A stretch of 64,000 bases of DNA from assembly GCA_963580455.1 (NCBI GenBank), contig OY756965.1, forward strand, positions 24,898,902 through 24,962,901. The letters run 5' to 3'. The DNA comes from Euonymus europaeus. Taxonomy: Eukaryota > Streptophyta > Magnoliopsida > Celastrales > Celastraceae. The notes under the pieces are model-generated. The model had not been told where the DNA came from. It ran no database searches and was given only the letters and a program-made list of their open reading frames with translations. Position numbers and translations under genes: made by a program. The first letter of the stretch is position 1; each line of letters begins with the position of its first letter. Shown piece by piece: positions 32,452 through 45,790 of the stretch.

Positions 32452-33008
32452 GTGTGTTTGGTAATGATTTTCAAAACAGTTTTCTGTTTTGAAAAATCAA
32501 ATGATTGCTTAAAATTCATTTGCCTAATTTGTTTTGAGTTTTTATTTTTAAAAACAGTTTTCATTTTTCAGTTTTAAAAACTAGAAAACCAAAACAACAT
32601 TTTGTTGTTTTGTAAGATTTTCAAGTGACATAATTGTAATTAAGATGATTTTATTTTATTTTTCTCTCTTTTCTCTCACTCTCAACGGTGACTCGCCTCT
32701 TTTCACCTACATCGTCGTCCGGCCACCGGACGGCTTTGCTCCGGTGTTGACCCAAAATCACATTCATTTTTACCCGATTGATGAATTTGAATTTCATTTT
32801 GTTAAATTTGAGTTTTATTTGGATGAATTTCAATTTCATTTGATTAAATTTCAATATTAATTTCATATTTTTCGGTTTCCGAAAACAAAATCAAATATCA
32901 CCAATCAAATAAATCTTTTAACAATTTTTTTTCTTCTAAAAAGTGTTTCTAAAAACTATACCCAAAATCATTTTTAAAAACTAAAAAAAATAATAATATT
33001 CAAACAGA
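32452..33008 (+). mobile_element. AT-rich MITE, second copy of the CBP60-intron family
   Basis: Left end GTGTGTTTGGTAATGATTTT; the reverse complement of the right end is GTCTGTTTGAATATTATTAT. The interior has a GC-richer core (near 32680-32745) and the CCCGATTGATGAATTTGAAT block shared, inverted, with 12541-12650. No certain target duplication was found. It ends about 500 bases before the SUO start, inside its likely promoter. Confidence 0.55.
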
Positions 33009-33361
33009 CTCATGTCCGACGGTCTCTAACTGTCACGGGGCAAGAACGGCACCGTAACTCATCCATAAATATTTGTGCACCCGTACCCGTTCCCGTTCCC
33101 GTTCGAAATTCAAATAACCTAATCGGGTCATAATTATCGGGTGTGGGTTGGTTTGACGAGAACCGTATTCAAGTATTCTCCCCTTCCTTTTTGCCGTTTC
33201 GTTATAAATTCTGTCTCGGTAGATCGAAAGGTTGCTCGGTTTCTTCTACCTCTCTGTGGCAACGGATCTGACCGTGTGTTAGATTGATTTTTCATATTTG
33301 TTTACAATCGCTGGGTTCGCAATCCGATCAATTTTGCGGAGCTCGAAGGTTAGGGTTTCGC

Positions 33362-33576
33362 ATGTTTGTAGCTGATGGTCGACGCTAGTTTCTTGCTGGG
33401 TGGATCTAGGGTTCCGAATTGGTGAAATTTCGAGGGGGCTTTTGTGGTTAAACAAGAGAGGATTGATGGTACTCGTTGCGATTGAATTCAGAATCGACGC
33501 TAGAATTGGGGAAAATGCTAGGCTATGCGTGGACGGGAAGGTGAGGAGAGAAAACGGGGTTTGCACATGTGGATAG
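33362..33576 (+). promoter_or_regulatory. Cluster of upstream ORFs in the SUO leader
   Basis: Four short ATG frames precede or overlap the SUO start at 33525: 33362-33388 (8 aa), 33375-33425 (16 aa), 33466-33576 (36 aa, overlapping the SUO start) and 33515-33544 (9 aa, overlapping it). None is in the SUO frame. If the mRNA begins upstream of 33362, scanning ribosomes would meet all four first, so translation of SUO is likely reduced or regulated. The transcript start is not known. Confidence 0.5.
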
Positions 33577-36500
33577 GACCTTTGCCCAGCACTGCGAGTG
33601 TAGCTGGTGATGGTTGTTCTTCGTCTTTGTTTTCCTCTCCGCGTAATTCGTTTTCCAAGGTATTATCTTCTCGTGAGTTTTTTTTTTGGTTTGGCTTTCT
33701 TGTTTTCTAGTGGTTTTCTGTCATTTCGTAGGGTTGTGTCAAAGACAACACGATTTCTGGATGATCTCGTGATCAGTGTTGGTTAGTTGGGCTGTTGCCT
33801 TGATTAGCTAAAAAAAAAGTGTGCTGAACATCATGCTTCTGTCATCAATTTGTTCTTTAAAATCATGTATCGTGGATTGATTCATGAAAACTGATTTTAC
33901 TGAATCAGGATGATTTCATTTTTTGATCAGTTTCTATCAATTTTATGGTTTTTAAATAATCTTTTGAATTGTTGATGGGATATCATGTTGGCTCCAATGC
34001 GAAGGTCGGACAGGGAATGAGAAGTTGGTCTAGTCACTGTTGGGATTCTTGGTAGATTCATAGAAGCTTCTTCTTTATGGGGGACTTTATTTTCTCAGTT
34101 ATAAGAAGGGTTTTCGTCGTTGGATGTTGTTATTGGGTTTTAGGACTAATGTGAAAGTACTGTATGATTTCATAATTCAATTCATAGGAAAATTTTAATA
34201 AATTCCTGACTTGGGCTTTGTTTTGCATTGTTTGTGCTTATTGAAAGTTTGAAACTGCTTAAAGAAGCAGCCTATAAAATCTCATTGTATGAGCAGGCTT
34301 GACATTATTTATTTTAGATGCTTTTCCCTCTTAAAAAATAATCATAAATTTGTTTTATCATTTTAAATTTGGGCTCGTTTCCTTTGTGAATCATTATATA
34401 TAACCATAAAATTAATTACTGTATAAATTTGTCAATTGTATAAGCTGCTCTGCCTTCATCAATAATCCAAATCAGCATAAAACATAGGTTCCCTTATTAC
34501 TTAACCGTTAATTTTGTATTTGCACTTGCTTATATTAATTTATGCTAGAGTGTTTTTTTGTGTGTGTGGTAAAATTGTATTATAGTTCCAAGCAGGGTTG
34601 AATTGGTTTATGCTTGAAATATACATCTAAACATTCTCACAGATATTTAAATGGCTATGAGTAGTGGTTGTGGGAGCATGATGCAGATAACAAATTGAAA
34701 ATTTGTGAAACTTTATCCATGACTTCTGGGTTTGGCATGTACTTTGGTAGTTTGAGCTTTTGGCTTATCTTTTATTGGAATTTTCTTAAATTTGTGCTCT
34801 CTCATTTTATATGTTCTCGGAAATGTGAATCTTTGAGAGGCAGTTGTTGTTGCTTTCATGAAAGATGTGTGTGTGTCTGCTTCTTCACTCTCTTTTGTGG
34901 AAAAAGAAAAATCAAGGGCTTGATTTTGTGTTTGTAAAACCTTTGGAAGAAATTTGGATTTTCTTCAACTTGATAATATTATGTTTTGTGGCAGCATAGA
35001 GGTCAGGTAATTGCAATTATCTAATCATATTGCATGTCAGTCTTCAAGGCAATGTCTAGTTAAAAAATAAGTTGTGGTACCTTTTAGCTAGTGATTTTGA
35101 CAAGGCTAGGCAACATATGGTTTGTCTAGAAGTCTAGTTCTGTTAAATTTGAGACCTAATCCAATTCTCTGATTAATGTGCTGGTAGTCTAGATTGTTGA
35201 ATTTTCACAGTGATTAGATCTGTAGATGGAAAGAACATTCGGGCGAGCAAGAAAATTTTCACTAGGTTGTGCTTTGTAGAGCATTCAGGTTGTTCAGTTA
35301 TGATATACTAAAATGTATTAAACGGAGATACGTTTGTTTATTATGCCAAAAAAAGGTTTAGTTTTTTGAATTCAAAAGCTAATATAAGTAAATAATTTTT
35401 TCGTTTGTTATGATTATGACTTTTTTTTCTTCACTATTGTTGGTGTGATATGCAGTGAGTGTGGTTCCCCCCCACCCCCATTTCCGTGCTCCTGATGATT
35501 TTGTATGTAGTTGAGAAAACTGGCAAATGCAATTGCTCAAGTTCTGAGCATATGACGACTGGGGAACGGGAACATGCTATAGGGTCGTTTTATAATTTGA
35601 GCTGGTGTTTGCATTATGTTGAATTTCACACAATGACAGTTGAATGGTTTTGTATATGCCTTATTATGGTTGAGTACATCATGTCTTGGATATGTTCATC
35701 AAGCCGGGCTTGAGTTTCTATTAATGTCTGGATTGTTAGTAAGTTCTATTGATAGACCCATTCAATGAGATGCTATCGAAAGGAGTGGCTGATCAATTAT
35801 AGCTTGTTGTAATCCTTTTGTTTCGTTTTATGATGCAGAATCTGTATGGTTTTTCTAACCCTTTTCCCTTTTCTCATCTCTCCTGGCAAACTTTTTTTGG
35901 GTAATGTTTTGTGCCTTTCTTCTACAGGATGGACGCAAGATAAGTATTGGTGACTGTGCTCTCTTCAAACCACCTCAGGATTCCCCACCCTTCATTGGAA
36001 TAATTCACTCACTGGTTTATGGTAAAGAGAAAAATTTAAAGCTTGGAGTGACTTGGCTTTATCGACCCGGTGAAGTAAAGCTTGGCAAAGGCATCCTTTT
36101 GGAAGCTGAGCCAAACGAAATATTTTATTCTTTTCACAGGGATGAAATCCCAGCTGCATCCTTACTTCATCCGTGTAAAGTCGCATTCCTTCCAAAAGGT
36201 GTTGAACTTTCTTCAGGGATTTGCTCACTTGTGTGCCGCCGTGTTTATGACATTACAAACAAGTGTTTATGGTGGCTAACTGATCAAGATTTTATCGATG
36301 TGGGTTTTTCTCACTCTTAGTATTGATGTTTTAAATTATGTTTTTTGTTGTTGTTGACATGTTAAATGTTTACAGGAACGGCAAGAAGAAATAGATCAAT
36401 TATTGTACAAGACTCGTGTAGAAATGCATGCGACAGTGCAGCCTGGTGGGCGTTCTCCAAAGCCAATGAATGGTCCCGCACCAACATCACAGTCGAAACC

Positions 36501-39500
36501 TGGTTCTGATAACATACAAAACAGTGCTTCATCCTTTCCTTCTCAAGTTAAGGGAAAGAAAAGGGAGCGGGGAGATCAGGGCTCTGAGCCTGCCAAAAGA
36601 GATCGTTCAATAAAATATGATGATGGAGATTCTGGCAATTGCAGAGCAGATGGCATCTTAAAGTCAGAGATTGCTAAAATTACAGAAAAAGGAGGGCTTG
36701 TGGATTGTGAGGGGGTAGAGAAGCTAGTGCAACTTATGCTCCATCAAAGAAATGAGAAAAAAATAGACTTAGTTGGGCGTTCGATGCTTGCTAGTGTTGT
36801 TGCTGCCACAGATAAGTTGGACTGCCTGAGTAAATTTGTGCTGCTCAAGGGTTTGCCTGTATTTGATGAATGGCTTCAGGAGATCCATAAAGGCAAGATT
36901 GGTGATGTTAATGGCACCAAGGATAGTGATAAATCTGTCGAGGAGTTTCTCCTTGTTTTACTCCGTGCCCTAGATAAGCTTCCTGTTAATCTCCATTCCC
37001 TACAGATGTGTAACATTGGAAAATCTGTGAATCATCTACGTTCACATAAGAATGTGGAAATTCAGAAGAAAGCAAGGAGCTTAGTTGATATTTGGAAGAA
37101 ACGTGTTGAAGCTGAGATGGATTCAAATTCTGGTTCAAATCCTGTTGTCCCCTGGTCTGCAAGACCCCGTACCCCTGAAATATCTCATGGAGCAAACAGA
37201 CAGTCAAGTGGAACTTCTGAGGTTGCTGTAAAGAATTCAGTTACACAGCTTTCGGCTTCTAAACCAGCTTCAGTTAAGCTTGTTCAGGGTGATGCTACAA
37301 CCAGGCCTACTCCAGCTTCTCTGGGTTCAATGAGATCAACACAATCACCTGTATATGCAAGTACGAACGCAAAAGATGGACAGGCCCGAAATGCAGCAGC
37401 TGCTGGTGCCTCTGATAGTCCATTAACAACAGCCAGGGATGAGAAGAGTAGCAGTTCTAGTCAGTCACATACTAATAGTCAGTCTTGTTCTGGTGACCAT
37501 GCAAAAAGTAGTGGAGTTGTTGGTAAGGGGGACGCACGAAGCTCAACTGCCGGTTCAATGACAGTGAATAAGAATACAGTTGGTTCTTCAGGAAATCGTA
37601 AATCAGTTAATGGATTCCCTGGGACAGCTCTATCAGGGGCACAGAGGGAAGCTGGGTCAAGTAGAACTTCTGTGAACAGAAATCCTATAGAAAAGGTATC
37701 ACAGTCCAGTTTGACGTGTGAAAAAGCACTTGATGAGTCTCTGGTTGAGAACGCTACTAAAAAACTTAGAGTCAAGATTCCTAATAGAGTAAGTAGTCCT
37801 GTGCAAAGTGCCAGTGGGGGATCCTCAGAGGACCCTTTGTTCATGAATGGAAGAGGTACTTCTGTGCTTTTGGAGAAGAATTATCAATTTGATCGTACCT
37901 TGAAGGACAAGTATTATGCTTATCAAGATAATACTCCTTTAGATGTGAATAATGAGTCATGGCAAAGCAATGATTTCAAGGATGTACAGACTGGTTCTGA
38001 CGTGGGAGATCCGTCACCTGCTGCTGTGCAAGAGGAGGAGCGCTTTAGGGCTGGTGATGACTCTGAGAAGTTGACAGAAGTGGCTAGGGCTGTCTCTTCA
38101 CCTTCACAAAATGAAAAAAAATCTGGGAAATTGAATGATGTTTCTCTTAGCTCCATAAACGCTTTGGTTGATAGTTGTGTAAACTACTCTGAAGAAAATG
38201 CGTCTGTGCCAGTTGGGGATGATGTTGGGATGAATCTTCTTGCGAGTGTGGCTACTGAAGAGATGTCCAAATCTGAAGTGATTTCACCATCTAGTTCTCC
38301 TCATAGAAATAATCTTTTACCGGATAACTCTGTTACTGGCCATGTTTCGAAATTGAAATCCTCAGCTGGAGATGACCTTGCACAAGTTGGTAGTCTTACT
38401 CCTGACAGCCTCTGCGATCAGGAGAAGCATTGGCCTAGATGTGTAGATGGAAAAACAGCTTCTTTGTTTTCTCATGGGAGTTCCACCAAAGAGCTCAATG
38501 GACCTTCAAATTCTTCTGATATGGATTGGCATCAAACTGTAGACCCATGCACTGAAAATGACGGAAAAATTATGGAAATCGGAGCAACAGATTCTATTAA
38601 TGGGCCCTCTGTGGCCTTGATCGGTGAAGGTAGCGAGAAACCTAAGGAGAAAATTGCAGGTGTTGAAGTGAGCACAGATTGTGGTCTCGATACTAAACTG
38701 GATGCTAGCAGTACTTTGTTAACGGAAGAAAAGTTGGATGTGTCAAGTTTGGATTTTAAGCCTGTAGCTGTTGAAGGATCATCCTTGCATCAATCATTAG
38801 AAACTGATGGTGAGAGAAAAAATGTAGCTGAAGGGTCGAATATCATTATGCAGACGGAGCAGAAGCTATATTCTGTGATGATAAACTCCGAGACTGTAAA
38901 AGGAGTGCACGAGGAAGTGCCTCATCCTTCTGGTTCGGGTAAAGATATAAAAGATGCGGGAAATTGTAATGGGGAAAAGACTGATGAGGAAATCAATGCT
39001 GGCAGTAATGTCAGTTGCTGTCTAAAGCAATCAACTTCTCCAGATGGAAATGCTGATTTAAGTCCGGAGCATTGTACTGGAGCTGGTGAAGGTTCACTTA
39101 TTATTGATAACCAGGGTGAGCATTTGTGCAAGAGTGTAGACGGAAATGATGTGAGTGACCTCCATGGTTCTGGAACTGCACCTCCCAAGCCAGAAGCAGA
39201 ACAAAGCTTAGGGTCAAAGGGCTCTAAGTTGACTGCTAGTGGAAATAATGAAGCTGAGGAATGTATGTCTGGCTGTGCAGATGATTCTTCTCTCTCTCCT
39301 ACTGGCGTGGTTAATACAGATGCAAAATTAGAGTTTGATCTGAATGAAGGCTTTAATGCTGATGATGCGAAATATGGGGACATAAATAACTTAATATCAC
39401 CTTCATATTCTGCTTCTATTCCATTGATTAGCCCTTTCCCTTTTGCTGTTTCTTCCGCATATACTGGCCTGCCTAATTCAATTACTGTGGCTGCTGCTGC

Positions 39501-40776
39501 AAAAGGACCCTTTGTTCCGCCAGAGGATTTATTGAGGAGTAAAGGAGAACTTAGCTGGAAAGGGTCAGCCGCAACAAGTGCATTTCGGCCAGCTGAACCT
39601 AGAAAGGTTTTAGATATGCCATTGGGTTTACCTAGTTTATCTCTTCCAGATCCTACTGTTGGCAGGCCCAGCCGCACTTTACTGGATTTTGACTTGAATG
39701 TACCAGACGAAAGAATCATTGAGGATTTAGCATGCCAATCTACCGCTCAGGATACAGGTTCTATGCAAGGGCTTACAAATAGTTGCAATATGGTCAGTGA
39801 AATCTTTGGTTCTGGGCCTAGTTCCTCTGGAGGACTTGATCTTGATTTGAATAGAGTCGATGAGCCTATTGATATGGGGAACAACTTAACAAGAATTGGT
39901 CATAGAGTGGAATTTACACCTCTGGCTGTCAAATCATCATCAGTTGGTTTTCTTAAGAGTGAGGGGTCTACCCGCAGGGATTTTGATTTGAACGATGGGC
40001 CTGCTGTTGATGAGATGGGTGCAGAATCATCACCATTTAGTCAGCGTTCAAGGAATAGTGCGCCCTCACAGCCATCTGTGCCTGTGCTTCGGATGAACAA
40101 TCATCATATGGGAAACATTCCAACATGGTTTACTCCCTCAAATACTTATCCTGAAGTATCAATGCCATCTATCTTGCCTGAGAGGGAGCAGTCTTTTCCA
40201 ATAATTGCACCTGGTGGGCCTCAGAGGATGGTGGCGCCAACTAATAGTAGCACACCATTTAGTCCTGATGTTTACAGGGGACCGGTGTTGTCATCATCTC
40301 CAGCGGTACCCTTCCCTTCTACTCCATTTCAGTATCCTGTCTTCCCTTTTGAGACGAGCTTTCCTCTTCCCTCAGCCACATTTCCCGGTGGTTCAACAGC
40401 ACATGTGGATTCATCATCTGGTGGGAGGATTTGGTTTCCTGCTGTACATTCACAATTATTAGGACCTCCTGGCGCAGTCCCATCTAATTACCCAAGGCCT
40501 TTTGTTGTTACCCTTACTGATGGCAGCCATAATGGTGGTGCTGACAACGGTAGGAAATGGGGTGGCCAGGGTCTAGACCTCAACGCAGGACCTCTGGCCC
40601 CAGATATAGAAGGGAGAGAGGATATGTCTTCTATTGCACAAAGGCAGCTGTCTGCTGTTAGTTCACAGGCTCTAGTAGAGGAGCATGCACAATTTTATCA
40701 GGTGGCAGCTGGTAGTGCTTTAAAGAGGAAGGAGCCAGAGGGAGGATATGCGGGTTACAAGCAGTCATGGCAATAG
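33525..40776 (+). CDS. SUO: SUO-like protein: BAH plus TFIIS N-terminal domain
   Basis: Exons 33525-33659, 35928-36299 and 36376-40776 give 1,635 aa, near the size I recall for Arabidopsis SUO. Exon 1 encodes a basic MRGREGEERKRGLHMW start. Exon 2 is a BAH domain (about residues 46-169; DGRKISIGDCALFKPPQ, FYSFHRDEIPAASLLHPCKV, YDITNKCLWWLTDQDFID). A TFIIS N-terminal helical domain follows at about 280-415 (LVQLMLHQRNEKKIDL, ALDKLPVNLHSL, KKARSLVDIWKKRVEAEM). A long serine-rich disordered part ends in five DLN motifs, a KWGG (WG) motif and a conserved C-terminus (ALKRKEPEGGY). Arabidopsis SUO acts in microRNA-mediated translational repression through its GW/WG motifs. Intron 1 is 2.3 kb and AT-rich. 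The large last exon is one uninterrupted frame. Confidence 0.94.
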
Positions 40777-41586
40777 GAATTAAAAAAGTTTCGGAATCCG
40801 GAGGATCCGTCAAAGCTTGTAAGTTTCTGATATATAACCCACTTAGTTTTTTTTTGTTCCTTCATGCTCGGGCATCAGGCACCTTTTTCATTAAATGCTC
40901 TCTATTCATCCCTTCCCCTCCCCTTCAGACAAAGTTGTGCCTAATTCTGTCATTATGTGTACATGTTCACCTAGTTGTGATGTTTTTGTATGTCAGTTTC
41001 TTCAGGATGGGGCTTTGTTCAACACTTAAAGATCAACATCTAACTGGCGTGCATTCCAATGATGGTTGGTAAGTGGGTTCTTCGATGTTTTTCATCGTCT
41101 CCGACCCCGGCCCTTTTGATGTATCAGTGTAGCCTCCAAGGATTCTGTCTAGGTCTTCAAGCTTTTTATTGAATTGATCTGGGGGATCATATTCCCCTTT
41201 GTAGATATTTTAACAGTTCGAAAGCATGCCTTTCTGAGTTGTCCAGACATTTGAAATTGGTGCCCATACTGTTCAGTGAATCGACAATTTATACCTTTGG
41301 ATCAGAAACAAATCCTATCAATAATGGGGTTGGATCAGAAGACTGCTTTAAGCAGAATCCCTTTTCTAAGTGCTCGTTATTTTTATGTTGCTTTTTACCT
41401 TCTCTGTTTTCAGTTTTCACTATTACAGAGAGAGAGAGAGAGAGAGTGTTGGCAAAATTTGATGCTGTGTTTAGTAGATTTTATTTTCGGCTGATCGTGA
41501 AAGTTTGAATGCTCGTGCAATCTGGCCAACAATGTTCAATACCTAGGGACCCTCGTTAGTCGTCACTTAAAATAAAATATTCAATT
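40777..41586. other. SUO 3' region
   Basis: Probable 3' UTR with a possible intron (a GTAAGT at about 40819). A (GA)n run lies near 41428-41446. The LINE insertion site follows. Confidence 0.4.
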
Positions 41587-41640
41587 CTTCTAAGTTAGGA
41601 GTTTTTTTTTTTTTTTTTTTGTAAGGCAAGAAACAGCAAA

Positions 41641-44600
41641 TTACAAATCGCAATCATCAAGCCCAAAATTATGAACAGGGGGATCACACCCGCTGTCCAA
41701 CCAAGCTTGGAAATCTAAACAAACAAAACTGGGAATGCTACCCGAAAGTCTTGAGGCAGCGGCCCATTTGGCAAAACAATCTGCCCAAGCATTCTCATGC
41801 CTGCTAACTTTTTGAATCGACCAACTACATAAACCATCCATCTTCACACAAATCTCCTCAATCAAGTTCTCCATAGCCCAATACGAAACTAGCTGTGGCT
41901 GTTGGACAGCTTTGACAACCAACAAAGCATCCCCTCAAATTGCACATTCTGGAAACCAAGTTCCAAACACTTATTCACCCCCAAATGGAGAGCCAACGCT
42001 TCACCAGTAGTTGGATCCATGAGAGGATTACATGCAACCACAGCAAACACAACTCTACCATACTCATCACGGGCTATTGCTGCTGAAGCACACAAATCAG
42101 AACACATGGCTGTATCAAAGTTCACTTTAAGCACCCGTGCAGGAGGAGGATTCCAAGACAAGGAAGGCACATCCTGTTGAAAGTTTTGAATCCTCCAAGC
42201 TCTACAGTGCCGAGTGTGAACCACCATAATTTGGGAAACTAGTTGAGAAGTAGGCAGCACCAATCCACCATGAACTAAAGAATTTCGATAACTCCATATC
42301 TGATCAAATGCTACCAAAGCCAATAACTGAAATTCATGGGATACATCTTGTGGAATATGCAAAATACCTGGATTTACAATACATCTTACCCATTCCACAA
42401 CACTTGAACCAATTCCCCAATGCAAGAGATGCTGAAATTGTGAATTCAACCACACCTCATGAAAAACTCTACAGCTGAATAATATATGCCCCAAAGTCTC
42501 AGTCTCCATGCCACACATAGCACACATGCATTGATCTTCAACAAAGTGTAAGATATTTGACAAACGATCTCTGGTTGGAAATAAATTCCAAACCATTTTC
42601 CACAACAACAACTGAAAGCGGGCATGAACTTTAAGTTTCCAGATTTGATTCCACATTCCAAAAGTTGAAGGAAAAATAGCATTCGCATTCAGACTATGAT
42701 AAGCTATCTTTACCGAGAAATCCCCCAACTTATTGGGTTGCCAAATCCATCTGTCCTCCCCCATTGAATCAAAAATATTAATGCTTAGAATATTTTCCAC
42801 TGTCACACTATCAAATAAAGTCTTCAGCTTTGGAACATTCCACCTGCGAGGATTTGTAAGCATCAGAGAGGCCACCTTAGCATCAGCATCATCATCCCTT
42901 CCCTCTTGACTCTCAGGAAGACTAGCTGGTCGAAATCCAGATTGCATAGGAATCCATGGATCCTTCCAAATCCGAGTGGTTGATCCCGATTTGACCAGCT
43001 TACATAATCCTTCACTAATCACTTTCCTAGCGGACATTAAATGCTTCCATGTCCATGAATCAGAGCCCAAGATTGGAGAATAATTTATATCCCCTCCACG
43101 AGGAGTCACATACTTTTTGATAAGCTGAATGGAGCAAATGGAAGTAATACCAGTTATAAGGCGCCAGCTAAACTTTGCCAACAGAGCAGAATTCATATGC
43201 ATTATATTCCTAAAACCCAAACCTCCCTGAGCTTTAGGAGTGCACATTGAGCTCCAGCTTTTTAAATAGAGATGTCGAGTGCCTCTTTCAAAACCCCACC
43301 AAAAATCCCTCATAACCGCATCAAGGGACTTACAAACATAACTCGGCAGCCGACATATTGTCATTGTATAAGAAGGAAGAGAAGAAAGAACTGACTTAAT
43401 TAACATCCCCCGAGAAGCTTGAGATAAGAGTCTAGCACGCCACCCCGACAATTTAGCAATTAACCTATCTTTAATAGAGTCAAACCACCATCTGCGATCA
43501 GAAAAATCTGTGATAGGTATTCCCAAATAAACTGCTCTAGCCGGGGATATATGAAAACCAAGAATACTAGATATATTGGCCGTCATATCATGAGATGCAT
43601 TACGGCTAAAAAAACCCGCTGATTTATCTTGGTGAACCATCTGACCTGACCATCTGCAATATTTGTTAAGACAACTCTGTATAGTCCTTGCTTCAGCAAC
43701 ATTAGCCCTAGAAAAAATGATAGAGTCATCGGCATAAAAGAGATGTGAAATAGGAGCATTTTGCCTGCTAATTCTGATGCCATTGATCCCACCTAAAGCC
43801 TCTTCCTTGAAAATCAATCTCGAGAGAATCTCGGAGCCCATGATAAATAAAAAAGGAGAAAGAGGATCCCCTTGTCGTAATCCTCGAGCCGCTCTAAACC
43901 AACCGATTGGACCACCATTAAGCATAAATGAGAACGAAGTCGTGGACATACATTGAAAGACTAGCTGCACATTCGTTTCAGATAAACCCATCCTCCTCAT
44001 AATAGCAACTAAAAACCCCCACTCCATGCGATCATATGCCTTTGCCATATCTAGTTTTAAGGCCATCAGACTCCCATTCCCACGCTTCTGTTTCATTGTA
44101 TGAAATAATTCATGGGCTAGAACCACATTCTCCTGAATTATTCGACCCGGCATAAATCCAGCTTGGTTTGGGCTAATAAATTCTCCAAGAACCCCTTTCA
44201 ATCTATCAGCTAAAATCTTGGAGATAACCCGATAGATAACGTTACATAAGCTTATTGGACGCAACTGTCCAATATGAGAAGCACCTGAACACTTTGGAAT
44301 GAGCACTATATTGGTGTGATTCAGCTGAGGCAACATTCGACCTTCCCGAAAAAAATCTTGCACTGTATCAATTACCTCCTTCTTCACAATAGGCCAATAT
44401 GTCTTGTAGAAAAGACTAGTCATGCCATCCGGACCTGGTGCTTTAGAAGAATCAATAGATCGAATAGCCTCAAAGATGACTTCCTCAACTGGGACCTCTC
44501 CAAAAGCCAAATTCTGCTCATAATTAACAAATGGGGAGATAAGATTTTCTAAACTTTCATCCACCATCACCCCTTGGGATTGAAACAAATTTGAGTAATG

Positions 44601-45790
44601 CTCCACGAAAAAACTCCCTATCTGCTCTCGGTCTGTTAACCAACGTCCAGTATCATCTTGAATACGAGTAATTCTATTAGATTTTTGCCTTAGCAGGGCT
44701 GAAACATGATAGAACTTAGCATTAAGGTCTGTAGATGTCAGGAACCGCTCCCTAGATTTTTGCTGCCACAAGATCTCTTCCCTACAAAGTTGCTCATTTA
44801 GCTGAGATTGCAACAAAGATTCCTTTCTCCTACTATCCTCGGAGCCAACCTGAAGCTGTACCCCTGCTAACTCTGAATGCAAATGCCCAATTTTCTCTCG
44901 AATAATACCAAATTCAGAAATATTCCATCTCCGTAATGCTTTTTTCACCATACCTATTTTTTGACATAAACGATAAGCCGAGGAGCCTCTAACATGCGAT
45001 CGCCAAACTGCAGCAATCAATTGATGGCTACTCTCCTCCCGAACCCAGAAGCTTTCGAACAAAAAAGAACGTCTTATAGGGGCCACTGACTTATTAGTAT
45101 CAACCAAGAGCGGGAGATGGTCCGAGGATGTGGAAGGAATATGTAGAACCTCAAAATTGGGGAACAATGAACACCAATCTGGAGAAGCCAACGCCCTATC
45201 AAGCCTCTCCTGAATATTACCACCCCCATTTCTACCATTAGACCAAGTGAATGGCTTTCCAACAAAGCCCAAATCTACTAGTCCTGAATTTTCCACGAAA
45301 GTTTGGAAAGGCCTATATCTTGTCATACTAAATTTAAGACCCCCCAATTTATCGTTCGGGTTTAAAAGCGAATTAAAATCTCCAACGACGAGAGCCGGTC
45401 CAGAAAATTCATCAAGCAAGCTAGACAATAGTCTCCACACCTGATACTGCTCCCAGGGTCGAGGATTCCCATAAACAAAAATAATCATCCACGACTGAGA
45501 CCCATCATCAGGACTAACAATTCCAGCAATAAAGTTTCGGCTCACAACGGACACAGCAAAAGCGACTTCAGCATTCCAAGACAAAAATAGACCCCCCCTC
45601 TACCAACCGGAGGAGAAGAAGTTGAAGAATGGTAGCCCAAACAATCCAGCCTAGATCGAAGTAGATGACAATCTACTAATGTCTCGGATAAAAAAATAAA
45701 ATTTGGCCTATATCTCCGAAGATAAGCTCTGATGGAATTAAATGCCGCGGGTCGAGCTGCACCCCGACAATTCCAACATAAGAGCTTCAC
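41641..45790 (-). pseudogene. LINE ORF2: endonuclease, reverse transcriptase, RNase H; two frameshifts
   Basis: Three consecutive frames form one protein: 45790 to about 45590, about 45584 to 41930, and about 41925 to 41641. Endonuclease motifs: KLLCWNCRG, FLSETLVDCH, VVGDFNSLLNP, TSSDHLPLL. Reverse transcriptase: LRPISLCNVIYRVISKILAD, ALKLDMAKAYDRMEW, GLRQGDPLSPFLF and the catalytic FYADDS. A zinc-binding RVT segment (MCAMCGMETETLGHILFSC) and an RNase H domain (VNFDTAM, TTGEALALHLG, then FEG) follow. The first break lies in a run of seven G on the coding strand near 45592; the second lies at GAGGGGATG near 41938. In each case one missing G explains the shift. The first separates the N-terminal endonuclease part from the rest; the second removes the third acidic RNase H residue. 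Confidence 0.92.

Noticed and set aside
38922..39719. Antisense open frame of 265 codons inside SUO
   Set aside because: It mirrors the SUO coding frame, has no family match, and is explained by codon bias of the large exon.
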